Below are positions 33,576-43,533 of a DNA stretch of 64,000 nt, piece by piece. This DNA is from Silene conica. Lineage: Eukaryota > Streptophyta > Magnoliopsida > Caryophyllales > Caryophyllaceae. Under the pieces are notes generated by a model. It searched no databases. It saw nothing but the letters and a program-made list of their open reading frames with translations, and was not told the origin of the DNA. Positions within the stretch are counted from its first letter, which is position 1. The number at the start of each line of letters is the position of its first letter. The position numbers and the translations under genes were made by a program. The stretch spans positions 23,010,501 through 23,074,500 of the forward strand of contig CM055317.2 of NCBI GenBank assembly GCA_029255685.2. Direction: 5' to 3'.

Positions 33576-35823
33576 TCTAAAAAGCCAGAAAGAACAGGGC
33601 CAAAGTTATGTTGGTGACGGTTATGTTACCTTGTTTTTTAATAGATAGCGGTGGTACGATTTGTGTATCATTGTAATGAACTAATGTCACCCAAGTTATG
33701 GGATTTATCTATGTTTGGGATTGGTCGGAGGTCGTGCTCATGCGCTCCCGTAGTTGGAGGTCGTGCTATATGCGCTCCGGTCCCCGTGTGTCGTTCGGTG
33801 TAGGTTATTACATCGAGAGGTCTGGCCAGGTCTTAGGCATATAGTTTGCGGTTATGCTCTATGCATAGAATCGGTGTCGTGGTTATACGTCCCGATAGCT
33901 AGTGTCGTGGTTATGCGATCTAGTGGTCAGTGGTAACGGTTATGTTCCCTGACGGCGCTCATTCTATTCTTGTGTGTTATTTCTGTGATTGGCCATGCCA
34001 CCTAGTTGTTGGCCGCGGAGTCAATCATTTGGTTGTTGTTTGTGTGAGTGAATCATGTCACCTAGTTGTTGGCCGTTGAGTCATTCACTTGGTTGATTAT
34101 CTGTTTTGATAATAGTTCATATGTTGACTTTGATTATGTTTCACATGATGATCTATGTTGTTTTCACATGTTTTGACGTACCGTTCATGCCTTGTTCATG
34201 ATTGTCATATTCGAATATATATCATGTTGATTACTTATTAAGGTATATGCATGTTCATATGTATATGTTGTGTTGTATTACCGTTTACGTGTTTTCTGAC
34301 AAAAAGTGGCTAGGAGAATCTCGAGTTACTCCCCACTGACTGTGGCGTACATGTTTCATGTATGTAAGTTGGTGCTGTTTGGGGAAAACGTGTGGCTAGC
34401 GAGCATTGTTGATTATTCAACAGTTACCCATTTACGAGTAGTTTAGATTTAAATTATGTTGCTATCGAGGGATACCTTATCCCTTGTTAATTTTATATTA
34501 CCTTGTATAAGTTTTACTTTCTCTTTAGTTTTAATCTTCCGCATGCTGTTTTGATATTTCGCGATTAAGTTTTATTTAAATATGTCGAAAGTTTTTAAAA
34601 GTATCGCATTTCCGCTGCAAGTTACTTGTTTATTTTTATGTTATATCCCGGGGTGTCACAGGTGTCCTATTAATTAAATACGCAGCGGTTAGGACGCATT
34701 CCCCCCAAAATTCAATAGGTAATTCTCCTTGAAAACGAAGGGCTCTCGCTCTTTCCAAGATATATCTGTGTTTTCGTTCTACTCTACCGTTTTGTTGTGG
34801 GGTATCTACTTGGCTAGTTTGAAAAATCATACCATGCTCATTGTAAAAATCTTTCATAGTATTAGACAAAAATTCAATTATCGCTTGTACTACCTTAACC
34901 TCCTTCCCAAATTGTGTTTTGGCCATTTTACAAAAATTGATCATAAGTTGGCTTACTTCTTGCCTATCACGCATCAATTGTACCCAAACATGTCTGCTTC
35001 GGTCATCGACAATTGTAAGAAAATAATGTGCTCCTGATAAACTTTTTGTGCGATAGGGTCCCTAAATATCACAATGTATTAGATTTGATACTTCTCTTAT
35101 TATTCGACTTAAAAATTGACCGAGTTTGTTTGGCCTGACAACACGGGTCACAAATATTATTCAAATTCCAAGACAAATTAAAACCAACCAAATCAGAGAA
35201 GAGAGGCAAAATACTGCTAGACGATGTCCAAGACATATGTGCCACAACTGAGAATCTGTACTTGCATTCGCTCGCGCAGCCATATGTCCTTGCTCTCCGT
35301 TGAAATAATAGACCCCATCAATGTGCTCAGCCCTCCCAATCTTCATCCTCGTAGATTGGTCCTGTATTACACAATGATCATTATGAAAGCAAGGTCACGA
35401 CGCCATTGTTTTCCGTAATTAATTGTTGTATAGAGATCAAATCACAAGTTAATAACGGGACATAAAACACGTCCTTCAATGTAAAATTGTCATTTAAAAT
35501 TACTCTGTCGTGTTCCACTGTCACTATTCGTGACCCATCTCGTAGGCTTACGGTAGATGCTTTCCCTTCCCAAATATCGACTAGCAATTCCCGTCTACCT
35601 GTCATGTGATGCGAACACCCGCTATCGAGTAACCAATGACCATTATTCATACCTGAGGTCTGCTTACTACTTTCACCTTTGTTGCTCACAAGACTCCGCA
35701 ACTATATAACTTCATCAAGGGTGAACTTCTGAGTATCTCCCTGTGTCATTTTAAAAAAATTGTTTTGTTTTGTGTTTTTTTTTTCTTGTTTTTAAAGAAA
35801 GAACAAAAGAAGCCAGGACTAGT

Positions 35824-35835
35824 GCTCTAATGCCA
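35824..35835 (-). other. Decayed copia primer binding site
   Basis: TGGCATTAGAGC on the element strand follows the right LTR. It is the initiator tRNA-Met site with changes relative to the intact one at 13798-13810. Confidence 0.75.
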
Positions 35836-36052
35836 TGAAGAATACAGACACAGAGGAATGGAGAAGATTGGTTGTGTATTTCATTGATATCAAACATATA
35901 CAAGACTACGGCATATATACGACTACAGAATATTAACTTGCTAAAGACATGCCTTTAAACTAGTTAACCAATAATTTGGTTAACTAAAATAGCTAAGATA
36001 TTATTCACCTAATATATATAACAATATTGCATTATATGAATGAGATCATACA
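35836..36052 (-). repeat. 5' LTR of decayed copia, main part
   Basis: Matches 28361-28589 up to the LINE insertion point. The last 13 bases of this LTR reappear at 42938-42950 after the LINE and its target duplication. Confidence 0.9.
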
Positions 36053-36108
36053 GATAAGCAAAAGCCATGCCTCTCTGCTTTCTTCCTTTACAGTGAATTT
36101 TTCAATAA

Positions 36109-38710
36109 TGGATTTTGAGCACCAGTTTGGCCGTTATGTGGGAAACGGTAGTGGGAGTGGTGTTCAGGGGGAAGGATAGGGAAATTTTAATCACACAAAT
36201 CACAATCAACAAGAAAATCTTAATCACATGGAGCAAAATTCTTCAACCAACGAGGGCTTTAATCCCCTTAATCCTATGCATGCTAATGCATGGCGCTTTC
36301 CACGCACTGCGGGGGTCGTCAACATTGACCCTAGAACTTTGGGAAAATCTAGGGAGTTTTGGGGCCAGTGCTTGATTGGTTTTCTGGTGGATTATCGGGT
36401 TTTTGAGGCTGCGAAGGTTAGTAGCATTATTAAGAGGAAATGGGATACTAAAGGGCACATTACGGTTTTTACAATGGGAGAGCTTTACATTCTCCATTGT
36501 GAGAATTATGATGATGCGGAGGAGATTTTGCGCAGGAGTACTGCAACTCTTGATGGTGCAATAATGGTGTTTGCAAAATGGTATCCTGATACGGTGCCAC
36601 GTACGGTACGTTTTCCATATGCTGAAATGTGGGTGCGTGTGTGTGGTCTGCCGTTTGAGTTTTTGTCTGTACATGTGGGGCATGTCGTTGGTAATTTGCT
36701 GAGTGAACATTTTATTGTGGAGGAGTTTGAGGTGGTACCAAAGAATGATTATCTAAGGATTCGGGCATGTGTCAAGTTAAATGAACCGCTTGTACCAGGT
36801 TTTTTTCTAGCTCTTCATGATGGAACACTCTTGTGGATTCAATTCCGTTATGAAGAGGTTTTTAAGTACTGTGTGAGGTGTGGTAAGATTGGACATCGTG
36901 CTTCACAATGCAAGGATAGCATCCTATCCGTTGTGGCTAACATTAAATCAATGTTGGAGAAAACCTCGGATAGAGGTTTCGTTATTTATCAAGCAGAGAC
37001 CAGCCACACGATGTTCAATTTGGATTTACGTGCTACGCCTTCTACAACTAAATTTTCCTCTTCAAAGTTGAAGTTGGGATCTGCTAGAAGGAGGAATAGA
37101 CGTCTTGAGGAAGATGATGAAGAAAGATTGGTAGACTTTGATGTTGGTAATACTCCGGGGGGTCGTGTTCACCCAGGAATGCGTTTCACGGTCACTGCTC
37201 AACCTTTTGCAGGACCCGTGATATTCCAAACAGGGGTGGGGGAAATGTCAAGTGGTAGAACTGGAAATGCCTCAGGTTTTTGCGCTGGGGGGCAGCAGGC
37301 TGGAGGGATCAGGGAACCTGTGCAAAACCAGGGGGTCTGATAGGGAATAGGGTTGGTCTGGGGGGTTGGTTAGATGTGGAAGAGGAAAATGAGGATTTTC
37401 ATTCAGCCAATGATGACTTTGGGGTTCAAGTTACCAACAATATCCAGACTATGGATGTGGATCAAGGAATGAGATGGGACCCATATGTGACAAATATGAG
37501 GGAGTATGGGGGCATGGAGGTCTATGATCGTGACGTCCAAATCCAGGGTAACATAGCAGGTCGGGTTGCTAGTGGAGGCATCCATACCTCTACTAATCTG
37601 GAAAATCGTGGTTACAATCAATTGTTTGAACCACCAGAAGAGGGTTTGCCGGCGTTCTATTTTTATCCAGGGGGTGAGCAACAGAGGTTGGAGGAAGAGG
37701 AGTTCCTGAGGGCTCAGAATGAAGCTCGACACACTGCAAATGTGGGTAGTGGTCTTGAGGCTGGGAATAATGGGGTCGTGGAGGAGAATAATTTTATCAT
37801 CATTAGTGATGATTCTGAGGAAGGTAGGAACTCTACTCCATCACCCATTTACTATGGGACAGGCACTGAATCTGTTACAAGGAGCGACTCTGAAGTTGAG
37901 TGTGGTATGGAGTGTGAGTGTTGGACTAAGAAGACTGCTGCTGAAGAAAATGACAGGCTGGTGGTTGCAGAGTTGGAGGCAAGGGACGAAAGGAGGAAGG
38001 CAGAACTGAAGGAGCAAGAGGTAGCTATGGAGTTTGCTGATGGGAAGACGGAGGAGGAGCTGGTCCAGGCTGGTAAGGATTTTCTGCGTGAAATCCCAGT
38101 CTGTCTTATCAATAAGGAGGCTGAACTGAATGTTCCAACAGAGAAGTTGATTTTTATGAATATGGTCGAAGGTGAGGGTTCAGGGACTGGAGGGGTTAAG
38201 GGTACTGATCCAAGCTTGGTACATCCACGTATGAATGTGCTCGGTATTGATAAAGATGGTAACATTGTGATGGTAAGTTCAGTGAAAGAGGATGAAGGTG
38301 ACAAAGAATGGAAGGGTGGTCTTCTTGAAAGTGCATCAGAGGGCCTGGGAGGGCTAAAAAATTTGTTTTATAGAGCAAAAACAAATGCTCTCATTAGAAC
38401 TATGGAGTTTTCAGCTAAGAGGAAGTGTGCTAGTGAGGCAGAAGCGTATATGGTGCCTGAGGGGGTGCTGGACTCAAGAGATAATGCTCAGAGATACCTT
38501 GTTGCTATGGGTAAGAGACGCTGTCTTGAGGCTGATAGGTTTTCACGTGGTTCTATTGCTTTTGGTGGTGAAAGAGGGGCTTCCTCTGGTTATGGTTTTC
38601 ATATACAAGCACCTGATGTGGACATGGAGATTTCAAGTGACTCGGATTCAGTGGGCAATGAGAAGGGCGTTGCGGAGGTTGGCCCATCCCAACCTCCACC
38701 AAAGGAATGA
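36109..38710 (+). pseudogene. LINE ORF1 (gag-like, DUF4283 and CCHC knuckle)
   Basis: The probable start is 36109 (ATGGATTTTGAG). A frameshift near 36175 moves the reading to the frame open to 37340. That part has a DUF4283-type region (FWGQCLIGFLVDYRVFEAAKV through LWIQFRYEEVF) and a zinc knuckle YCVRCGKIGHRASQC at about 36864-36911. A second frameshift before the stop at 37338-37340 leads to the frame 37280-38710. That frame encodes a Glu/Gly-rich C-terminal region ending ISSDSDSVGNEKG...PPPKE. Family members bind RNA and act in the ribonucleoprotein particle. The final codon overlaps the ORF2 start. Confidence 0.82.
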
Positions 38711-41700
38711 TTGGTATGACATGGAATTGTAGGGGTCTAAATGATACGCTCGCCCCTATAATTCCTAAAATTAGAGCGTTAATTAAGTTTAAATCGTATG
38801 ATTTTATTTTCCTCATGGAAACCAAATGTCATATAAATAAAGTGTTGAGTCTCTTTCGATCTTTTGGTTTTAGTAAGTCTGGTGGTTATGATGCATGTGG
38901 AGCATCCGGTGGTTTATGGGTAGGTTGGAAGGACGAAGCATGTATGAGCATGGTCATGGCTTGTCCTAATTTTGTTATTTTGCATTGTTCTAAGTATTCG
39001 GATCAGTCGTATTAATTGGTTTTATTGTATGGGGCACCAAGAATTAATGAAAAAATGGCGGTTATGTATTCGTTGAGCGAGTGGTTGGATGGTTTTTGTT
39101 TGCCTTTCATTATTCTTGGGGATTTTAATCAAGTTGAGTGTGCAAGCGATAAGCTGAGTTTTAATACTAAACCGATTGATGGTGCTTTGGCCTTCAATGT
39201 TTGGAAGCTAGAACATGAGCTAGTTGATATTAATTTTAAGGGTCCGAGATACACATGGTGTAATAATCGAAAGGGGAACAAAAGGGTTTATGAACGTTTG
39301 GACAAAGCACTTGGATCGAAAGACTGGTTAACTTTGTTCCCGGATACAGGCGTTTGTCACTATCCAATTCAAATCTCCGATCATGCACCGATTGAGATTA
39401 ATTTTCATCTTCTTAAGAATAACTTCAAGAAACCATATAAGGTGGATGCTTGGGCTTTGGATAATAATGAGTGTCTTGATATTGTCAAGGAAAATTGGAT
39501 TGTAGGAGTGTGTGGGTCAGCTGCCTTCCGTCTTACACGGAAGTTGGCAAGAGCTCGTGGGGATGTTAAGAAATGGACTTTAAAGCAGCGCGATAAATGG
39601 AATCGCCCTTGGGAGGATTTTGATGAACGACTAGAAAAGGCTCTTGCCATTTCGTTTGATAGTGGGGAGGAGCATGAGTATAACACTGTGCATGCTGAAT
39701 TTATTGCTTTTACCAAGGCGGCGGCAAGATATTGGAGGCAACGTGCCAAACTAAGGTGGATTGTGGATGGTGATACGTGTACCAAGTTTTTCTTCAACTG
39801 GGTAAAGGGTCGGGCGGGAAAAAATTTCATCTATGGGATTAAAGATAAAGATGGTCTGTGGATCTATGATTTGGATAGGATGCGGGCAGTCTTTCGGGAA
39901 TCTTTCTTTAATCTTTTTAATCCTCAGTGGTGTGATAGTGATGAAAAGGACCGCGGTCCTTTGCTTGCTAAGGTGCTGGGAGATGTGAATCGATGTGTTA
40001 GGGAACCGGATTTGGACAGGCTAAATCAGCCTTTTACTCCACAGGAGGTGAGAAAAGCAGTCTTTCAGATGGGAGCTTTAAAGGCTCCAGGTCCCGATGG
40101 AATACCTGGTATATTTTTCCATAAATGCTGGCATTTTGTTAAGAATGATGTCACGATGGCTGTTCTTGGCATGTTAAATTCTGGCCACGTTTTGCGAGAG
40201 ATGAATCGAACGTTCATTGTTCTCATTCCAAAATGTGAGCACCCGGAGACTGTGAGTGATTACCGACCAATAAGTTTATGTAATGTCATCATGCGGATCG
40301 TCTCAAAATGTATCGCAAATAGAATGGTTGGGGTCATGAAATATTTGGTTGGGGATTTCCAGAATGCCTTTATACCTGGAAGACAAATTAGTGACAATAT
40401 CCTTCTGGCAAATGAGGCAATCCACAAGATAAATTCTCATCGATATGGAAAACATGGTTTATTTGCTTATAAAGCGGATATGAGTAAGGCCTATGATAGG
40501 GTCCTATGGGATTTTTTACGTGTTGTCCTTCTGAAATTTGGGTTTCCTATTAAATTGACAGACCTCATAATGAGTACGGTATGCACCGTTTCGTATGAGT
40601 TACTTTTTAATGGAGGCCCGTGTGAACAATTTACACCAAAGTGTGGGTTGCGACAGGGCGACCCCTTATCTCCATATTTGTTTATTCTCTGTATGGAAGT
40701 GCTATCTGCAAATGTGTGTTCTGCAGAGACGCAAGGTCGTCTTCAGGGGATAAGGATTTGTCGCTCTGGGCCAATTCTTTCTCATTTGTTCTTGCTAATG
40801 ATTCCATTTTCTTTCTTAAGAATAAGGGGAATTGTTGTGTTAATCTTAAGGGTGTGATCCATACATATTGCCGTGCTTCGGGACAATTATTAAACGATGC
40901 TAAATCCGGCATCCTTTTCAGCCCATCAATGTCGCTTGCAGGTGCAAGGTTGTGTTTAAGGATCTTTAACATAAGGCAGAATAAGGGAATTGGAAAATAC
41001 TTAGGAATCTCAACAGAATTTCAGGGCTCGAAGCAGCATATCCATAATAGCCTAGTTGAGAAAGTGGTTAATCGTATCTCCTCCTGGAATGGGTTTTTCC
41101 TATCTGCAGCAGGAAGGCTCTCGTTGATTTTGTCCGTCTTATCAAATATTTCAATTTACTTTCTATCGGCTTTTAAAGTTCCGATAAGTGTGGCAACAAA
41201 GATTAATGCTTTGTTAACACATTTTTGGTGGGTCGGGCATAAATCACATCGGGGTATTCATTTATGCAGTAGAAATTTCTTGGCTTTACCAAAATCTAGA
41301 GGAGGTTTGGGGATACGTAATGTGGAATGCATGAATCAGGCTCTGCTGGCCAAGAATGCATGGCGCATGCTGCGTGAGCAGGATTCTTTCTTCAGCAGGA
41401 TTTTCCGGAACCTTATTCTGAAGAATCCGGACCCTAGGATGGGAATGGAGACTCGGGGTGGGCGTGGATGGTCTTGGGGTTCGCGGAGTATTATTCATGG
41501 GCTTGATCTTATTAGAGGGAAGGTGGGTTGGAAGCCAGGTATTGTTTCAACTATGAATATCTGGACTACAAGATGGGTTGATGGTGATATCCCTGAACCA
41601 AATCCATATTTGTTGACTTTTGAAAATTCTTCCTTATATAGTTTGACTATCCGTGACCTGATCAAGGAAGATGGTTCGTGGGACACTCTAATGGTTCGTC

Positions 41701-42878
41701 ATCTTTTTGAAGAAGTGTCGGCCGTGAAAGTTCTTGCTCAACCAATCTGTTTTTCACAAAAAGAGGACGTGATGTATTGGTTGGGGACACCCTCAGAGTC
41801 ATACACAGTGAAGAGTGGTTATGATTCTGTCTTTAGGGACTTTTTTGAAAGGAAGAAATCAATAGGGGATGGTAAAAGGCGCGATAACGTTCCAGATGAG
41901 TTTTGTAAGCGGCGCTTGTGGAATCTGCCAGGGCCACAGAACTGGAAACTCTTGGTTTGGAAGATTATTACTGGATCTTTATCTGTGGGAGATGAGTTGT
42001 TGCGAAGAGGTGTAAATGTTAGTGGGAAGTGTGTTCTATGTGCTGACTTTGACAATAACACTGAAACGTTAAATCACCTGTTCAAGGACTGCTCTGTTGT
42101 TCGACGTATATGGCATGGTTCAATTCTAGGCATCAATTGTAGTGGTACTGACTCGCTGGACGTTTCAGCATGGATGACCAATTGGATTTATTAACTCTGG
42201 AAGCTGGAGGATGGTATGGATCGGGTGGTGATGTTCTTGGCCATTTTTTGGCAAATTTGGGCCACAAGGAATAATATTCTTTTCAATGGAGGTTCCTTCT
42301 TGCCATCACTTTTCTTTCATCAGGCACAGGCTCAGACTGACATGGTGTTGCAGTCTCTTATGATCAAAAAGGAGAATCATGAATCAAATATGTCACCTGA
42401 TAGAGATCAGATGGAGGAGGGTCTATCTTTCGACGCTTTAAGCTTGCGGAATTCCGTTCCCTTTTTCTTAATTGGGCACTCCCATCATGATTCTTCATAT
42501 CGGATAAATGTTGACGCAGCATGGAAGGCAAGAGACATGGCTTCTGTGGGTTGGGTCTTGTATTCACCTGAAGGGAGGATTTTGAAGGAAGAATTCTCGG
42601 TTTTTTTTGCTGAATCTCCGTTACAAGCAAAAGCGAAGGGAATTCTGGAGGTCATTAGGTGGGTAAGGGACCGATATTTTTTGCATCTTAATGTCTTGTC
42701 AGATTGTTTGCAGGTTATTCTCCAAATCGCAGGCGTCGAAAGACATCATCATCAAACACAAGGGATTATTGGTGACATATGGAATTTGGCTGGCGCCTTC
42801 CATTGTTTTAGCATTAGTTTTATTCCACGTACTCTAAATAAGCGGGCACATAATGTGGTTGCTTTAGCTTTTGTGTAA
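38707..42878 (+). pseudogene. LINE ORF2: endonuclease, RT, zf-RVT, RNase H (broken)
   Basis: The frame starts MIGMTWNCRGLN, the classic L1 endonuclease opening. A TAA at 39013-39015 breaks the endonuclease; it then continues through GDFNQVE, YTWCNNR and ISDHAPIE. The reverse transcriptase has LKAPGPDGIPG, PISLCNV, FIPGRQISDN, ADMSKAYDRV and LRQGDPLSPYLFILCME. Near 40786-40800 a base loss shifts the frame and the FADD catalytic box reads with Asn in place of Asp. The next frame (to 42194) holds a zf-RVT domain (WKLLVWKI, CVLCADFDNNTETLNHLF). A TAA at 42192-42194 precedes the RVT_3 RNase H (NVDAAWKARDMASVGWV, SDCLQVI) ending at 42878. Confidence 0.9.
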
Positions 42879-42937
42879 TGTTCTTTTTACGTCTGTCTAA
42901 AAAAAAAAAAAAAAAAAAAAAAAATTGAGATCATACA

Positions 42938-42950
42938 ATATTGTTCAATA
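42938..42950 (-). repeat. Displaced end of copia 5' LTR
   Basis: The 13 bases ATATTGTTCAATA complete the LTR interrupted at 36052 and are followed at once by the copia target duplication ATGTA (42951-42955). Confidence 0.92.
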
Positions 42951-42955
42951 ATGTA

Positions 42956-43530
42956 CTAATGTTACATCAATTGGTTTAGAGTAGAACCTCCGTAAACTTA
43001 CGAAGCCGACTTTCTCTTAAACTTTCTCTTCTCTATTTGAATACGGCCTAATTTCATTTACACCATTTAACAAAATTATTATTGAGTTGTGTTCATTTTA
43101 CTCTCAATCCCATCTCTTAATACAATTTGTGAATTAGAATTATTATTTTTTAGATTTTATGTTTAATTATGACCGAAAATATGATTGAGAAGTTTTAAGG
43201 TTAAAGGATGATATACTTCCTTTTGTATAAGTTGACATTATTCCTTTTTTATTGAGTCGGTTAGGCTGTTTGAAAGGATGGACTGAGCTTTTAGTGTGGC
43301 TAGTGGTCTTGGCTTCGCAACAATCGGGCGATCAGCTACTTTCTTATCGATAATTGGAGGAGAAACGGAGATGCAACGGATGTCACATAATTGTTTATTA
43401 AAAGAGATACATATAACATCCTTTATTTCTTCTACTTATTATTTAGCAAAACACAATCCGAAGCATTCAGCAACGAGCCTACTGACTCGAACCCTTAATA
43501 ACTTGACCTGAATCCGATAGAATTAGAACG
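42956..43530. other. 3' flank of ASR gene 3, no gene seen
   Basis: AT-rich sequence between the copia target duplication and the ASR gene 3 stop codon. A 71-codon ORF (43296-43511) has no recognisable feature. Confidence 0.45.
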
Positions 43531-43533
43531 AAG

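Larger units (their letters stand above)
32559..33604. mobile_element. Harbinger-like DNA transposon remnant
   Basis: The element is 32562-33601 (1040 bp) with perfect 20-bp inverted ends (GGCCCTGTTCTTTCTGGCTT at 32562-32581, reverse complement at 33582-33601). Flanking 3-mers are TAA and AAA, which fits a TAA target duplication with one later change. Both subterminal regions are made of direct TTCAG/CTCAG pentamers. An (ATT)n run lies at about 32800-32893. A minus-strand frame keeps a Harbinger transposase C-terminal motif. Confidence 0.82.
30922..34660 (+). mobile_element. Solo LTR inserted in copia integrase
   Basis: Begins TGTAACACC and ends GGTGTCACA, flanked by GGTG (30918-30921 and 34661-34664; a fifth base A can be shared with the element end). 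Joining the flanks restores the copia INRTPTRF reading, which confirms the insertion. It carries no gag-pol. Subtracting the Harbinger-like element, it is about 2.7 kb. A GC-rich palindromic patch lies at 32027-32128. The block at 34310-34375 (gtggctaggagaa, actccccactga, tgtggcgtacatgttt) matches the inverted counterpart in the solo LTR at 17329-19853. Confidence 0.88.
28597..35720 (-). pseudogene. Decayed copia pol: protease to RNase H, gag lost
   Basis: Minus-strand fragments run in proper order. Protease is at 35381-35701 (WLLDSGCSHHMTG). Integrase starts at 34665-34977 (GTPQ-type motif read as DTPQQNGRVERKHR) and continues at 30409-30888 beyond the solo LTR. Reverse transcriptase is at about 29434-30250 ([24 protein letters not shown]). 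RNase H is at 28597-29103 (GYSDFDHA, KSSADAEYRAL, NKDQ-like end). Stops and frameshifts separate them. Upstream of the protease only a 15-codon opening frame at about 35705-35749 remains before the primer site, so almost all of gag is missing. The stop codon of RNase H overlaps the polypurine tract. Confidence 0.9.
36041..42937 (+). mobile_element. L1-type LINE inserted in a copia LTR
   Basis: The LINE occupies 36053-42925 and ends in a 26-base polyA (42899-42924). It is flanked by a 12-bp duplication TGAGATCATACA (36041-36052 and 42926-42937). The copy appears full length: a short 5' leader, ORF1 with a CCHC knuckle, and ORF2 with endonuclease, reverse transcriptase, zf-RVT and RNase H. It carries at least two premature stops and several frameshifts, so it is dead. 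The 3' untranslated part is only about 20 bp. Confidence 0.95.
28356..42955 (-). mobile_element. Decayed Ty1/copia element carrying nested insertions
   Basis: The outer limits are 28361-42950, flanked by a perfect 5-bp duplication ATGTA (28356-28360 and 42951-42955). The left LTR is 28361-28589. The right LTR starts at 35836 and is split by a LINE, resuming at 42938-42950. The LTRs differ at roughly ten of 229 positions by eye, so this copy is much older than the one at 9219. A solo LTR (30922-34660) sits in the integrase region. Without the nested elements and their duplicated flanks, the copia copy is about 4 kb, shortened by loss of nearly all of gag. Confidence 0.93.

Noticed and set aside
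36243..36710. 155-codon ORF antisense to LINE ORF1
   Set aside because: Shadow of a real coding frame on the other strand, with no domain of its own.
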